A DNA stretch of 64,000 bases from the NCBI RefSeq assembly GCF_030295915.1, contig NZ_AP027361.1:2604001-2668000 (forward strand). Direction: 5' to 3'. Made by a program: the position numbers and the translations under genes. The notes below the pieces were generated by a model. The model worked only from the letters and a program-made list of their open reading frames with translations. It was not told where the DNA came from and searched no databases. This document shows positions 7,447 through 15,080 of the stretch, in pieces. Each line of letters begins with the position of its first letter. The first letter of the stretch is position 1. This stretch comes from Thalassotalea sediminis. Lineage in GTDB: Bacteria; Pseudomonadota; Gammaproteobacteria; Enterobacterales; Alteromonadaceae.

Positions 7447-8220
7447 TTATAAAAAACGAAATAAAAACGTGCTGATCGCTTCAGTGGTTATTTTAGGGTG
7501 TGATACTGGTGTCATATGACCATAAGGCACGTTCACTAATGTCACATCTGTTAACTGCTCTGTAATCGCTTGGCTTAATACCTTACTTAAAGGTTGTGTT
7601 TGCTTACCAATCATAACTAAACAAGGGCATGTTAACTGAGCAAGTTCTCCTAACAAATACTGTTCATGCAAAATACCTCGAAAATCCGCATGAACTTTAG
7701 GCATCGCATTTGCCATTTGTTGTTGTACTTTCAAAGGTAACAGCTGAAAAAACTGTTCACCATTCCAAAAGTTGACAAATGCCTGCGCAGATTGACCATT
7801 ATTCATTGTCGCTAATTGCTCAGCAAATTCACAGACTTGTTGAAAATGTTGCGGAGAATAGTGTTCGAGTAAATGAAAAGCAACAGGCTCAAACAAGGCT
7901 AAACTTGCCACTTTATGTGTATTCTTCATTGCCCACGCCATGGCAATAGCACCACCACACGAATGTCCAACCAAATGAACTGTTTCAGTTATATTTTGCT
8001 TTGACAAACATGCATCAATTCGTGCGAGTTCTTCGTCGAAAGTGTAACGAGATAAATCTTTCGGCAAAGGAGCATTGCCATAACCTTTTAGATCAATGTT
8101 AATTAACGTGAAGTGCTCTTGCAGCGCATGACATAAAGGCAACCATTGTTTATTACTACTTAAGGAACTATGCAATAAAACAACAACAGGACCTTGACCC
8201 AAAACCTTAATACCTTGCAT
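7447..8220 (-). CDS. Alpha/beta-fold hydrolase
   Basis: 257-residue alpha/beta hydrolase. The nucleophile elbow GHSCGG lies at 85-90 with Ser87; the oxyanion region is LLHSS near 15-19; a C-terminal VPYGHMTPV supplies the catalytic His. No signal peptide, so cytoplasmic. The family covers esterases, lactonases and C-C hydrolases (BioH- or MenH-like), and nothing here fixes the substrate. It is divergent from the SDR gene at 8319; no terminator with a T run is seen on its strand downstream. Confidence 0.85.
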   Translation of the reverse strand: MQGIKVLGQGPVVVLLHSSLSSNKQWLPLCHALQEHFTLINIDLKGYGNAPLPKDLSRYTFDEELARIDACLSKQNITETVHLVGHSCGGAIAMAWAMKNTHKVASLALFEPVAFHLLEHYSPQHFQQVCEFAEQLATMNNGQSAQAFVNFWNGEQFFQLLPLKVQQQMANAMPKVHADFRGILHEQYLLGELAQLTCPCLVMIGKQTQPLSKVLSQAITEQLTDVTLVNVPYGHMTPVSHPKITTEAISTFLFRFL

Positions 8221-8318
8221 TTTTCTACATCTCGTTAAGCTAAAGTGGCTAATAAAAATTTTTTAACATTTTAACAGTGAGTATGCTTAAATGACTAGGT
8301 CGAAAATAATATACGAAT

Positions 8319-9113
8319 ATGACTATGAATTTAGAGTTAACAAATAAAAGCGCCTTAGTATGTGGTAGTAGCCAAGGTATTGGTAAAGCCTGCGCAATAG
8401 AACTAGCTTCTCTTGGAGCCAACGTAACCTTATTTGCACGTAACGAAAAAGCACTTAAAGCCGTGTTACCTTCTCTCGATACTAGCAAAGGTCAACAACA
8501 TCACGTATTAGTTGCTGACTTTTCAAACCCAGAACAAGTGAAAAATGCAATCGAGTCCAGAATCGAACAGCATGGTGGCATTGATATTTTGATTAATAAT
8601 ACCGGAGGCCCTTCGCCTGGCCCGGCAAGTACGGCTGATGCGCAATCATTTGTCGATGCCTTTCAATTGCATTTAGTCTCAAACCACCACTTAGTACAAG
8701 CAGTTATCCCTCATATGAAGGAGACAAAATATGGTCGCATTATTAATGTTATCTCAACATCTGTGAAACAACCTTTACCTAATTTAGGTGTTTCAAACAC
8801 CATTCGTGGTGCAGTTGCAAGTTGGGCAAAAACGTTAGCTAATGAACTTGGTCCATACGGTATAACGGTCAACAACGTTTTACCTGGCGCAACAGCAACA
8901 GCTAGACTTGATGCGATAATTGCTGGGAAAGCTAAAAAACAGAAAATATCAATTGAACAAGCTACTGAAAACGAAAAGTCACATATTCCTATGCGCCGTT
9001 TCGCTAAACCTGAAGAGTTTGCAGCAGCTGCTGCTTTTTTAGCGTCACCAAGTGCAGGTTATATTACTGGCATTAATTTACCTGTTGATGGCGGAAGAAC
9101 TTCCAGCTTATAA
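8319..9113 (+). CDS. SDR-family protein with degenerate active site
   Basis: 264 residues, Rossmann fold. The cofactor loop is GSSQGIG (16-22) and NNTGG (about 93-97) follows as in SDRs. The catalytic YxxxK is missing: at the aligned place the protein has Ser159-Asn-Thr-Ile-Arg163 (GVSNTIRGA). This matches the ketoacyl-reductase-like SDR subgroup known to lack a normal tetrad. It ends in INLPVDGGRTSSL, the usual SDR C-terminus. The start may be the second ATG (8325); neither has a clear ribosome binding site. Function is unknown; it may bind cofactor without normal dehydrogenase chemistry, or use other residues. Confidence 0.85.
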   Translation: MTMNLELTNKSALVCGSSQGIGKACAIELASLGANVTLFARNEKALKAVLPSLDTSKGQQHHVLVADFSNPEQVKNAIESRIEQHGGIDILINNTGGPSPGPASTADAQSFVDAFQLHLVSNHHLVQAVIPHMKETKYGRIINVISTSVKQPLPNLGVSNTIRGAVASWAKTLANELGPYGITVNNVLPGATATARLDAIIAGKAKKQKISIEQATENEKSHIPMRRFAKPEEFAAAAAFLASPSAGYITGINLPVDGGRTSSL

Positions 9114-9121
9114 GCATGTGA

Positions 9122-9155
9122 TGTTGAGCTTGAAGATCAATCTTTAAGCTCAACA
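9122..9155. terminator. Long hairpin between convergent genes
   Basis: TGTTGAGCTTGAAGA (9122-9136), loop TCAA, TCTTTAAGCTCAACA (9141-9155): 15 bp with one G-U pair. It has no T run on either side, so it may end transcription weakly or protect 3' ends rather than act as a classical terminator. Confidence 0.6.
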
Positions 9156-9157
9156 GA

Positions 9158-9520
9158 CTAAAAAGATAATTTGAAAAGTAACTCGTCAAGATCCGGCACC
9201 CACAGGTGACTTTTAAGGTTGATTTTATTACCTAAAACAACAACATTTTCCTGCTGCAACAGTGTTTGTTGTCGCTCAAACTGCTCACTTCCTATGGGAA
9301 ATGATATTTTACCTTGGGCATTAATAACTCGATACCACGGAACTGCTGATTGTTGCCAACCTTGTTGCGGTACTTTACCCAAGGCTTTGCCGACTAACCT
9401 TGCTCGACCAGGAAGCCCTGCTAAATCAGCGACTTGACCATACGTTGCAACTTTACCCTTGGGTATAAGTTGCACGGTATGCCAAATACGCTGATAATTT
9501 TCGCGTTGTAGCATTACCAA
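9158..9520 (-). CDS. Alkyltransferase-like protein (ATL)
   Basis: 120 residues related to the C-terminal domain of O6-alkylguanine DNA methyltransferase. The active-site Pro-Cys-His-Arg of true transferases is replaced by PWYRV (61-65) with Trp62, the hallmark of ATL proteins, which bind O6-alkylguanine and hand it to nucleotide excision repair. The DNA-binding helix YGQVADLAGLPGRARLVGKAL is intact. Its start overlaps the stop of the upstream SDR gene by 7 bases, so translation is probably coupled. Typical ATL sequences have His where this one has Tyr63. Confidence 0.9.
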   Translation of the reverse strand: MVMLQRENYQRIWHTVQLIPKGKVATYGQVADLAGLPGRARLVGKALGKVPQQGWQQSAVPWYRVINAQGKISFPIGSEQFERQQTLLQQENVVVLGNKINLKSHLWVPDLDELLFKLSF

Positions 9521-10179
9521 GGAAGTACTTGCCCATTGGAGTGTTTAAATGAGCCGCTATCAGTCATTGACTGATGCTCAATTAAACCCACAATACGCTC
9601 AGCCGCCTCTGCCGCACTGATATCCCCGCCCATATTCACCATATCAGTTTGCACATAGCCAGGATGATATATTCCTACAGAAATATCCCGAGGTGCTAAA
9701 TCTTTTGATAACGACATGGAAGCAGCATTTAACGCAGCTTTTGACATACGATATCCATAACGCCCACCAGAACCATTATCAGCAATAGAACCCATACGAG
9801 AAGTAATCATTGCGATTTTACTACCTGCATGTAGTTGTGTCAGTAGACGCTCTACCACTAACAATGGCGCCAAAGCATTTACAGAAAACTGTTCATTAAT
9901 GGTCGCAACGTTTAATTGACCCAATTGTTCATCTCTCAATATACCCGCATTACACACTAAAATATCAATACTACGTGAAGATAAGGCGTTTGCCATTGTT
10001 GATAAACCACTTTCCTTCGCAACATCAATACCTGTTATTACTTCTACTCCTAGTGCATCCAATGCCGCAGACGATTGTCGACATAAAGCAATAACAGTGT
10101 CACCTTTTTGAGCATATTTAGTTGCCATAGCAAGGCCAATACCACGATTAGCGCCAGTAATTACCACTGTATTTCTCAT
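9514..10179 (-). CDS. Short-chain dehydrogenase/reductase
   Basis: 221-residue classical SDR. Cofactor loop GANRGIG (9-15); NAG motif CNAGI near 76-80; catalytic Ser127 (ITSRMGS), Tyr143 and Lys147 (YGYRMSK). Its size and the short C-terminus resemble the CsgA/YbbO-like SDRs of unknown substrate. It is the first gene of a two-gene unit with the ATL gene (overlap). RBS GAGGAAGTG precedes the ATG at 10179. Substrate cannot be told from sequence. Confidence 0.88.
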   Translation of the reverse strand: MRNTVVITGANRGIGLAMATKYAQKGDTVIALCRQSSAALDALGVEVITGIDVAKESGLSTMANALSSRSIDILVCNAGILRDEQLGQLNVATINEQFSVNALAPLLVVERLLTQLHAGSKIAMITSRMGSIADNGSGGRYGYRMSKAALNAASMSLSKDLAPRDISVGIYHPGYVQTDMVNMGGDISAAEAAERIVGLIEHQSMTDSGSFKHSNGQVLPW

Positions 10180-10255
10180 AACACTTCCTCTGTTTATTAA
10201 CGGAAAAACTTGCTTTACTATATGGCAATCATCACGGCATTATTCAAGGATGGCA

Positions 10256-10816
10256 ATGAATTTAACGCTACTTAAGCAACCAATTTTATTGGAATCAGAA
10301 CAATTTATTATTCAATCCATGTCTCAAGAAGACTGGCCATTATTTAAGCAGCTTCAATCAGACCCAGATCTAATGCATTTCATCGGTCCAATACTTGACC
10401 CACAAGCACTAGCAGCTAAATTTTCACAACGTATCTCGCCTTGGAATGAAGATGAAAATCATTGGCTAACGCTAAAAATTGTCGATAAAGACTCGCAAGA
10501 AAATGTTGGAAGTATTGGCTTTCGATTAATAGACATCACGCAAAAACGCGTTGAAATAGGCTATTTGTTGCTACCAAAATACCAAGGTTGCGGTATTATT
10601 CCGCATGTTGGGGCTCTGCTATTAAATTTTATATTCCGACAACTTTACGCTCATAAAGTTGTCGCTTATTGTTTTGCCGAAAACATTGGTAGTTGGAAAG
10701 TCATGGAAAAGTTAGGGATGAAACGAGAAGCTCACTTTTGTGAACACAGCCTACTTCATGGTGAATGGCACGACGAACTAATCTATGGGCTTTTAGCTAA
10801 AAACAGTGGTTCTTGA
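10256..10816 (+). CDS. GNAT N-acetyltransferase, RimJ/RimL type
   Basis: 186 residues with the Acetyltransf_3 pattern: an N-terminal region around PILLESEQFIIQSMSQEDW, then GYLLLPKYQGCGI as the acetyl-CoA loop (variant of Q/RxxGxG/A) and a final AENIGSWKVMEKLGMKREA block typical of RimJ-like enzymes. It likely acetylates a protein N-terminus or a small amine. Start at ATG 10256, which has AAGGA 5 bases upstream; the ATG at 10250 has none. Divergent from the SDR/ATL pair. Confidence 0.87.
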   Translation: MNLTLLKQPILLESEQFIIQSMSQEDWPLFKQLQSDPDLMHFIGPILDPQALAAKFSQRISPWNEDENHWLTLKIVDKDSQENVGSIGFRLIDITQKRVEIGYLLLPKYQGCGIIPHVGALLLNFIFRQLYAHKVVAYCFAENIGSWKVMEKLGMKREAHFCEHSLLHGEWHDELIYGLLAKNSGS

Positions 10817-10994
10817 GGGCTTACTTTCCCTAGGCTTAGGCTAAGTTTCGCGGTTTTGAAGCGACGTAACACAATACAAAACCTTCAAAAAAAATGGAAC
10901 TCCTATTGTTTGCCTGAGTAATAATAAAGACTCCACTTTCATAGAACGAGGCTTTTAAACTGCTCGCTATAAGGTAGTTCAGGTTTGACAATAA

Positions 10995-11028
10995 AAAGCC
11001 ACTAAAGACAACCGTCATCAGTGGCTTT
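10995..11028 (-). terminator. Terminator of the CGEG-repeat protein gene
   Basis: AAAGCCACT (10995-11003) pairs with AGTGGCTTT (11020-11028); on the minus strand the stem is followed by TTTTTATTG. It lies 17 bases after the stop of the minus-strand gene at 11045. The remaining bases 10817-10994 show no credible gene. Confidence 0.75.
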
Positions 11029-11044
11029 GTAAATAAGGCGAGCA

Positions 11045-11500
11045 TTAGCCGTTATCTTTTTCTTCCTTCATTTTTTTCATTTTCTTTTTCTTACCTTCAC
11101 CGCAGTGGTTTTCGCCACAACTAGTGCGCTGTTTTTTCTTAGCCGCACCTTCACCACAGCTTTTTTTCTCTTTATGTTTCATTCCTTCGCCACAGCTTTT
11201 TTTATCTTTGTGCTTCATTCCTTCGCCACAGCTTTTCTTATCTTTGTGTTTCATTCCTTCGCCGCAGCTTTTTTTATCTTTGTGCTTCATTCCTTCGCCG
11301 CAGCTTTTTTTGTCCTTTTTACCTGCACCTTCTCCACACGAAGCAGCATCATGACCACCATGTCCATGACTTGAAAATTGCACATTTTCAACTTCAAATG
11401 GATTTACATTGCTTTCAGCTTTTGCTGGTAACGCAAACATAAATGCCATCGTTAATGCCGTAAAAATAACCCCAAACATAGATTTTTTGGACATACTCAT
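11045..11500 (-). CDS. Secreted CGEG-repeat protein, HvfA/bufferin-like
   Basis: 151 residues. A Sec signal (FGVIFTALTMAFMFALPAKA) is followed by ESNVNPFEVENVQFSSHGHG and then a low-complexity region of eight Cys, every one followed by Gly-Glu (six SCGEG, one SCGEN, one CGEG), separated by Lys/His-rich linkers (MKHKDKK). The signal, the NPF segment and the Cys-Gly/Glu-Gly repeats resemble HvfA-type precursors (bufferins), whose EGKCG cysteines are turned into thiooxazoles by the MNIO (DUF692) enzyme HvfB to bind copper. The exact EGKCG motif is absent here and no hvfB/hvfC lies nearby, so it may be an orphan precursor or just a metal-binding peptide. Start at ATG 11500 with AGGAAAACAAGAG upstream; longer readings are not supported. 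Confidence 0.7.
   Translation of the reverse strand: MSMSKKSMFGVIFTALTMAFMFALPAKAESNVNPFEVENVQFSSHGHGGHDAASCGEGAGKKDKKSCGEGMKHKDKKSCGEGMKHKDKKSCGEGMKHKDKKSCGEGMKHKEKKSCGEGAAKKKQRTSCGENHCGEGKKKKMKKMKEEKDNG
11158..11311. repeat. 36-bp tandem repeat coding for SCGEGMKHKDKK
   Basis: Four near-identical 36-bp units (11158-11193, 11194-11229, 11230-11265, 11266-11301) plus a partial fifth, differing at few, mostly synonymous positions. Each codes 12 residues, so unit gain or loss keeps the frame and changes only the number of Cys motifs. Confidence 0.92.
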
Positions 11501-11659
11501 CTCTTGTTTTCCTTTTTTATATAAAAATAGATACCATATCTTACGATCAGCTCTCATTAACAAGACCCGATCAATTAAAAATAATTTCATCAAAGTTGGC
11601 TTTTATAAGGCTAGATGACGTTTACTCTTTTGTCGAGTCGAAATTGAATATCTATATCT

Positions 11660-12634
11660 ATGAATTTAAACGTAAATAAAATAACTCTTGCCCCAATGGA
11701 AGGCGTCGCTGACGTATTAATGCGAGAATTATTAACCTCCATTAATCATTATGATCTTTGTATTACCGAATTCGTTCGTGTCGTCAAAGGGTTAATTCCC
11801 CGCCATGTCTATCACAAACTATCTCCTGAGTTGCTTAATAGTGGTTTTACCAGTAATGGTACGCCAGTTCGTATACAACTATTAGGACAGCACGCCGCTT
11901 GGATGGCAGAAAATGCCAACCGTGCTATTGCATTGGGTTCACAAGGCATAGACTTAAATTTTGGCTGTCCTGCTAAAACCGTTAATAAAAGTAAAGGTGG
12001 GGCTGTACTTTTAAAAAGTCCTGAAACCATTTATCAAATTGTCTCAGCGGTGCGAGAAGCCGTTCCTGAAAATCACATTGTTTCTGCTAAAGTGCGCTTA
12101 GGTTTTGATGATACAAGTTTATTTGAAGAAGTTGTCGCCGCAGTTGCTGATGCTAAAGCAAACGAGTTAACCGTTCATGCGCGAACAAAACGAGACGGTT
12201 ATAAGCCGCCAGCTTATTGGCAACATATCGGCGAAGTAGCAGACAAATATGACATCGATTTTTGTGCAAATGGCGAAATCTGGGATTTAACCTCAGCACA
12301 ACAATGTATGAAAGAATCAAAAACCAATAGACTAATGCTAGGTCGTGGTGCACTTGCTATGCCTAATTTAGCTAACGTAATCAAGGGTACTGAAGATAAA
12401 ATGTCGTGGCAGTTGCTCAGTCAACTGCTGATGCACTATGCAGAGCTAGAACTGGATGGCGATAAAAGCTATTACTTTTCGAGCCGACTAAAACAATGGC
12501 TACGTTATTTAAAAATGCAATATCCGCAAGCCGAACAATTGTTTCAGCGGATAAAAACCATGACACAAAAACAAGAAATACTCGCTGAAATATCGACATT
12601 AACTCACTTAACTATTGTGCCTAAACATGAATAA
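11660..12634 (+). CDS. dusC: tRNA-dihydrouridine(16) synthase DusC
   Basis: 324-residue FMN enzyme that reduces U16 in the tRNA D-loop with NADPH. The start APMEGVADVLMRELLT and the YDLCITEFVRVV segment are characteristic of the DusC branch. The catalytic Cys103 lies in NFGCPAKTVNKSKGGA; RLGFDD and the LMLGRGALAMPN phosphate-binding loop follow. Length fits the family. The start ATG at 11660 lacks a good ribosome binding site. Divergent from the CGEG-repeat gene, sharing a 159-base upstream region. Confidence 0.95.
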   Translation: MNLNVNKITLAPMEGVADVLMRELLTSINHYDLCITEFVRVVKGLIPRHVYHKLSPELLNSGFTSNGTPVRIQLLGQHAAWMAENANRAIALGSQGIDLNFGCPAKTVNKSKGGAVLLKSPETIYQIVSAVREAVPENHIVSAKVRLGFDDTSLFEEVVAAVADAKANELTVHARTKRDGYKPPAYWQHIGEVADKYDIDFCANGEIWDLTSAQQCMKESKTNRLMLGRGALAMPNLANVIKGTEDKMSWQLLSQLLMHYAELELDGDKSYYFSSRLKQWLRYLKMQYPQAEQLFQRIKTMTQKQEILAEISTLTHLTIVPKHE

Positions 12635-12767
12635 ATCACACCTCGATGAATTTTTCTCATATCAATACGAAAAATTTGCGATAAATTATCACGTTTCGAC
12701 ATACCTGAAGCGAAGATTTTTAAAGAAAAACTCGGTATGATTAACCTTAAGTATTGTTAGGTAGATA

Positions 12768-13748
12768 ATGATTGTGGAACAAGGTTCAGAGTTAAGAGCA
12801 AGATATAATGACGTCAACCGTGGTGTGTATTTTATTGGTACAACGCCTCCTAAAAGCGACACGCCTGTTGAAAAAGTAGAAGAAATTGCCAGTAAGTTAC
12901 TAGAGCGGGTTAGCGACATCGATTTTGATGGCTTGATTGTTTATGATATTCAAAATGAAGATTCGCGCACGAACAAACCACGCCCGTTTCCTTTTAAGTC
13001 AACCCATGATCCTCGTCATTACTCGGCTTTACTCAATCAAAAGTCTTCACGTCCGGTTATTACCTATAAAAGTGTTGTGCAATCAGGCGCTGAAGCTTTT
13101 AATGACTGGGCTAATGAAGCTTGGCAGCATTATGGCGTAAAAGACATAGTACTCGTTGGCAGCCCTTCAAGTACAAACCACATTACTTTACCTTTAAAAG
13201 ACGCTTACAACACATTAGTAAATAACCAACATGATTTTTTCATCGGTGGTGTAACTATTGCTGAACGACATGCAAGCAAAGGCAATGAGCATGAACGTCT
13301 CATTGAAAAGCACAGACAAGGTTGTAACTTCTTTATTTCACAAGCAATCTATGATCCGCAAGCTACCATTGACATGCTAACTCGTTACGCGATCGAATGT
13401 AAAAAACTTAATTTAAAACCACAGCGCATTGTCTTAACCTTTTCGCCTTGCGGAAGTGAAAAAACACTTGAGTTTATCGATTGGTTAGGGGTCAGTGTGC
13501 CAGAAGCAACTAGCCTCAGAATATTAAATGCAGATAAGCCATTATATGAATCTATTCGAATCTGTGCGAATAGCTTAAGGCAAATTTTGGACGCAGTGTT
13601 ACCCTATAAATTACCATTAGGCCTTAACATTGAAAGTTTAACAAACCGTAAAGAAGAGATTGACGGTTCAATATTGTTATATAAATTATTACGTTCTACT
13701 ATGGAAAATTATCTAGCGAAGCAAGAGTTGCAGTCGCTGATCAGTTAA
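12768..13748 (+). CDS. Methylenetetrahydrofolate reductase-like protein
   Basis: 326 residues with the MTHFR barrel pattern: VLVGSPSS, FFIGGVTIAERHASKGNEHE, and GCNFFISQAIYD, which match GGVT...H and G.F.ITQ..FD of MetF. The N-terminal segment FIGTTPPKSD stands where MetF has FEFFPP with its catalytic Glu, and that Glu is not visible. It may therefore be a FAD-linked reductase of different specificity or an atypical MTHFR. It leads a compact three-gene unit with a small membrane protein (12-base gap) and a 67-residue protein. Confidence 0.75.
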   Translation: MIVEQGSELRARYNDVNRGVYFIGTTPPKSDTPVEKVEEIASKLLERVSDIDFDGLIVYDIQNEDSRTNKPRPFPFKSTHDPRHYSALLNQKSSRPVITYKSVVQSGAEAFNDWANEAWQHYGVKDIVLVGSPSSTNHITLPLKDAYNTLVNNQHDFFIGGVTIAERHASKGNEHERLIEKHRQGCNFFISQAIYDPQATIDMLTRYAIECKKLNLKPQRIVLTFSPCGSEKTLEFIDWLGVSVPEATSLRILNADKPLYESIRICANSLRQILDAVLPYKLPLGLNIESLTNRKEEIDGSILLYKLLRSTMENYLAKQELQSLIS

Positions 13749-13760
13749 GGAGAAGCAAAC

Positions 13761-14003
13761 ATGACTGGTACTACAATGGTTGTGCTTATTGTACTGATTT
13801 CTGTGGGTTTTGGTGTGCTCTATGACATGTACAAAAAGCATTTAGAATTTAAAGAACGTACGCTAAGTAATAATAACAAAACACAAGAGCAAAATAATTC
13901 ATTGAAAAAACAAGTGTCATCCTTGGAAGAGCGCGTACAAATTCTAGAAAAAATCGTTACAGATCAAGGCTACCAAGTTAGTCAAGAAATCGATAAATTG
14001 TAG
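13761..14003 (+). CDS. Small membrane protein with coiled coil, PspB-like layout
   Basis: 80 residues: one N-terminal membrane segment (MVVLIVLISVGFGVLYDMY), a basic stretch, then a heptad-rich helix (LKKQVSSLEERVQILEKIV). PspB of the phage-shock system has the same order, and EERVQILEKIVTDQ resembles its C-terminus, but the overall likeness is weak and no pspA or pspC is near. RBS AAGGAGAAGC before the ATG. A transcript partner of the MTHFR-like gene. Function not established. Confidence 0.7.
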   Translation: MTGTTMVVLIVLISVGFGVLYDMYKKHLEFKERTLSNNNKTQEQNNSLKKQVSSLEERVQILEKIVTDQGYQVSQEIDKL

Positions 14004-14206
14004 TGACCATGAAGCTTATCATGAAAACTGAGTTTGATAATCTCAGACTCAATGACGCACATCAGTATGAATCCGACAGTAACGGTGATAAACAAATTGT
14101 TAAGGTTTATTGCAATGATCACCTTATCGCCAAAAAAGTTACTGTTAAAAAATCAGTGCGATATTTTGGGGTAAAAAATTACCGTGAGTTTTTAACCGAA
14201 AACTAG
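14003..14206 (+). CDS. Small hypothetical protein
   Basis: 67 residues from a GTG that overlaps the last base of the previous stop codon, or 65 from ATG 14009. Charged, no signal or membrane segment, ends in KNYREFLTEN. I recognise no family. The overlap with the coiled-coil protein gene suggests coupled translation, which supports its being real. It ends the three-gene unit. Confidence 0.5.
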   Translation: MTMKLIMKTEFDNLRLNDAHQYESDSNGDKQIVKVYCNDHLIAKKVTVKKSVRYFGVKNYREFLTEN

Positions 14207-14234
14207 AGCGTGTAGATATATTTTTTGCAGGCAA

Positions 14235-14306
14235 TGCTAGCTAACCAAAAACGAGTTATAAAGCTTAATATATTATGACTATCGCTCATAACCTTACTAG
14301 CTAGCA
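14235..14306. repeat. Nested inverted repeats in a gene-free gap
   Basis: TGCTAGCTA (14235-14243) is repeated in reverse complement as TAGCTAGCA (14298-14306), enclosing a second hairpin TTATGA (14273-14278), loop CTATCGC, TCATAA (14286-14291). It may form the 3' end structure of the upstream unit. No coding capacity seen in 14207-14672. Confidence 0.5.
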
Positions 14307-14459
14307 AGAATATGCTTGGTATTTAAGCCTTGAAATATAGCTTTACAGGTAACGGGTTGGTAACAAAAACACAATATATACCAACTAACCCGCTGATGTT
14401 ACGCGATAAGTTAACTCATTCTCAACTTTACTTGTATCACACAACACGTTATTAAAAAT

Positions 14460-14501
14460 TTTTTATCAACATAACTTCGTATCGTATTATGTTGATAAAA
14501 A
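14460..14501. repeat. Perfect 15-bp inverted repeat
   Basis: TTTTTATCAACATAA (14460-14474), 12-base loop, TTATGTTGATAAAAA (14487-14501). AT-rich hairpin with A/T tracts at its base; could be a weak bidirectional terminator or a remnant of a small mobile palindrome. Confidence 0.65.
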
Positions 14502-14550
14502 CACTAAGTAGTTAAAAGTCTTTAATAAAATTACTATTGGTTTTCAAAGT

Positions 14551-14568
14551 TGTTCACAATTGTGAACA
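14551..14568. promoter_or_regulatory. Perfect 18-bp palindrome, operator candidate
   Basis: TGTTCACAATTGTGAACA is fully self-complementary. It lies 34 bases upstream of a TATAAT at 14603-14608 and about 105 bases before the lipoprotein gene at 14673, a usual place for an operator or activator site. The protein that binds is unknown. Confidence 0.55.
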
Positions 14569-14672
14569 TTTCAAAACATTCATATTATGAAACATCCTGA
14601 CATATAATTTACAAGTCCTACCTGTTCACTTTATACTCAACATTACCAATAGCAATTAGCAAGAGAAGTTCA

Positions 14673-14963
14673 ATGAAAAATTTAGCAGTATGTAGTTTTT
14701 TCATGATATTCGTTGCTTCATGTGCGTCAAATGGAGATGTGTCACATTGGCACGGAGAATCACTCGGTACTCTTATTGAAGAGTATGGTACTCCAAATAC
14801 CTTTCTGAAACTAGACGATGGCAATAAGGTGATTGAATACGATGGTGCAACGGCACTTCATAAAACCACTAACTATTGTTCGTTAACGTTCATGGTTGAT
14901 AAACAAAATCGAATTCTTGGTGCTTCACGTCAAGGTAACGGTACCAACTGTCGTCGTTTTTAG
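14673..14963 (+). CDS. Small lipoprotein
   Basis: 96 residues. Lipoprotein signal LAVCSFFMIFVASC with Cys17 as the acylated residue. The rest (SLGTLIEEYGTP...KVIEYDG...CSLTFMVDKQNRILGAS) is reminiscent of small SmpA/OmlA-like folds, where a Leu-Gly-Pro/Thr segment precedes a beta sheet, and of bacterial lipoproteins of unknown role; two Cys at 68 and 93 could form a disulfide. RBS AAGAGAAG precedes the ATG. Single gene with a palindrome in its promoter. Confidence 0.75.
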   Translation: MKNLAVCSFFMIFVASCASNGDVSHWHGESLGTLIEEYGTPNTFLKLDDGNKVIEYDGATALHKTTNYCSLTFMVDKQNRILGASRQGNGTNCRRF

Positions 14964-15080
14964 TTGTTCAAATTGAGTGAGAATGAATATTAATACTCGT
15001 GTAAAATACGGAGTGCTATTCAGTAGTAACAAATGAAACATATCATTGTGCCACTACTGAAGTGAGTTGTCGTATTTACG

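Noticed and set aside
10836..11045. 69-residue minus-strand ORF after the CGEG-repeat gene
   Set aside because: Overlaps the terminator hairpin of that gene and has no ribosome binding site; likely chance.
11105..11374. Two long plus-strand ORFs with Phe/Ser-rich repeats
   Set aside because: They are other-frame reads of the 36-bp repeats; the minus-strand frame has signal peptide, ribosome binding site and terminator.
14471..14482. ATAACTTCGTAT identical to 12 bases of a loxP arm
   Set aside because: No second arm or 8-bp core follows; it lies in the loop of the 15-bp inverted repeat and is most likely chance.
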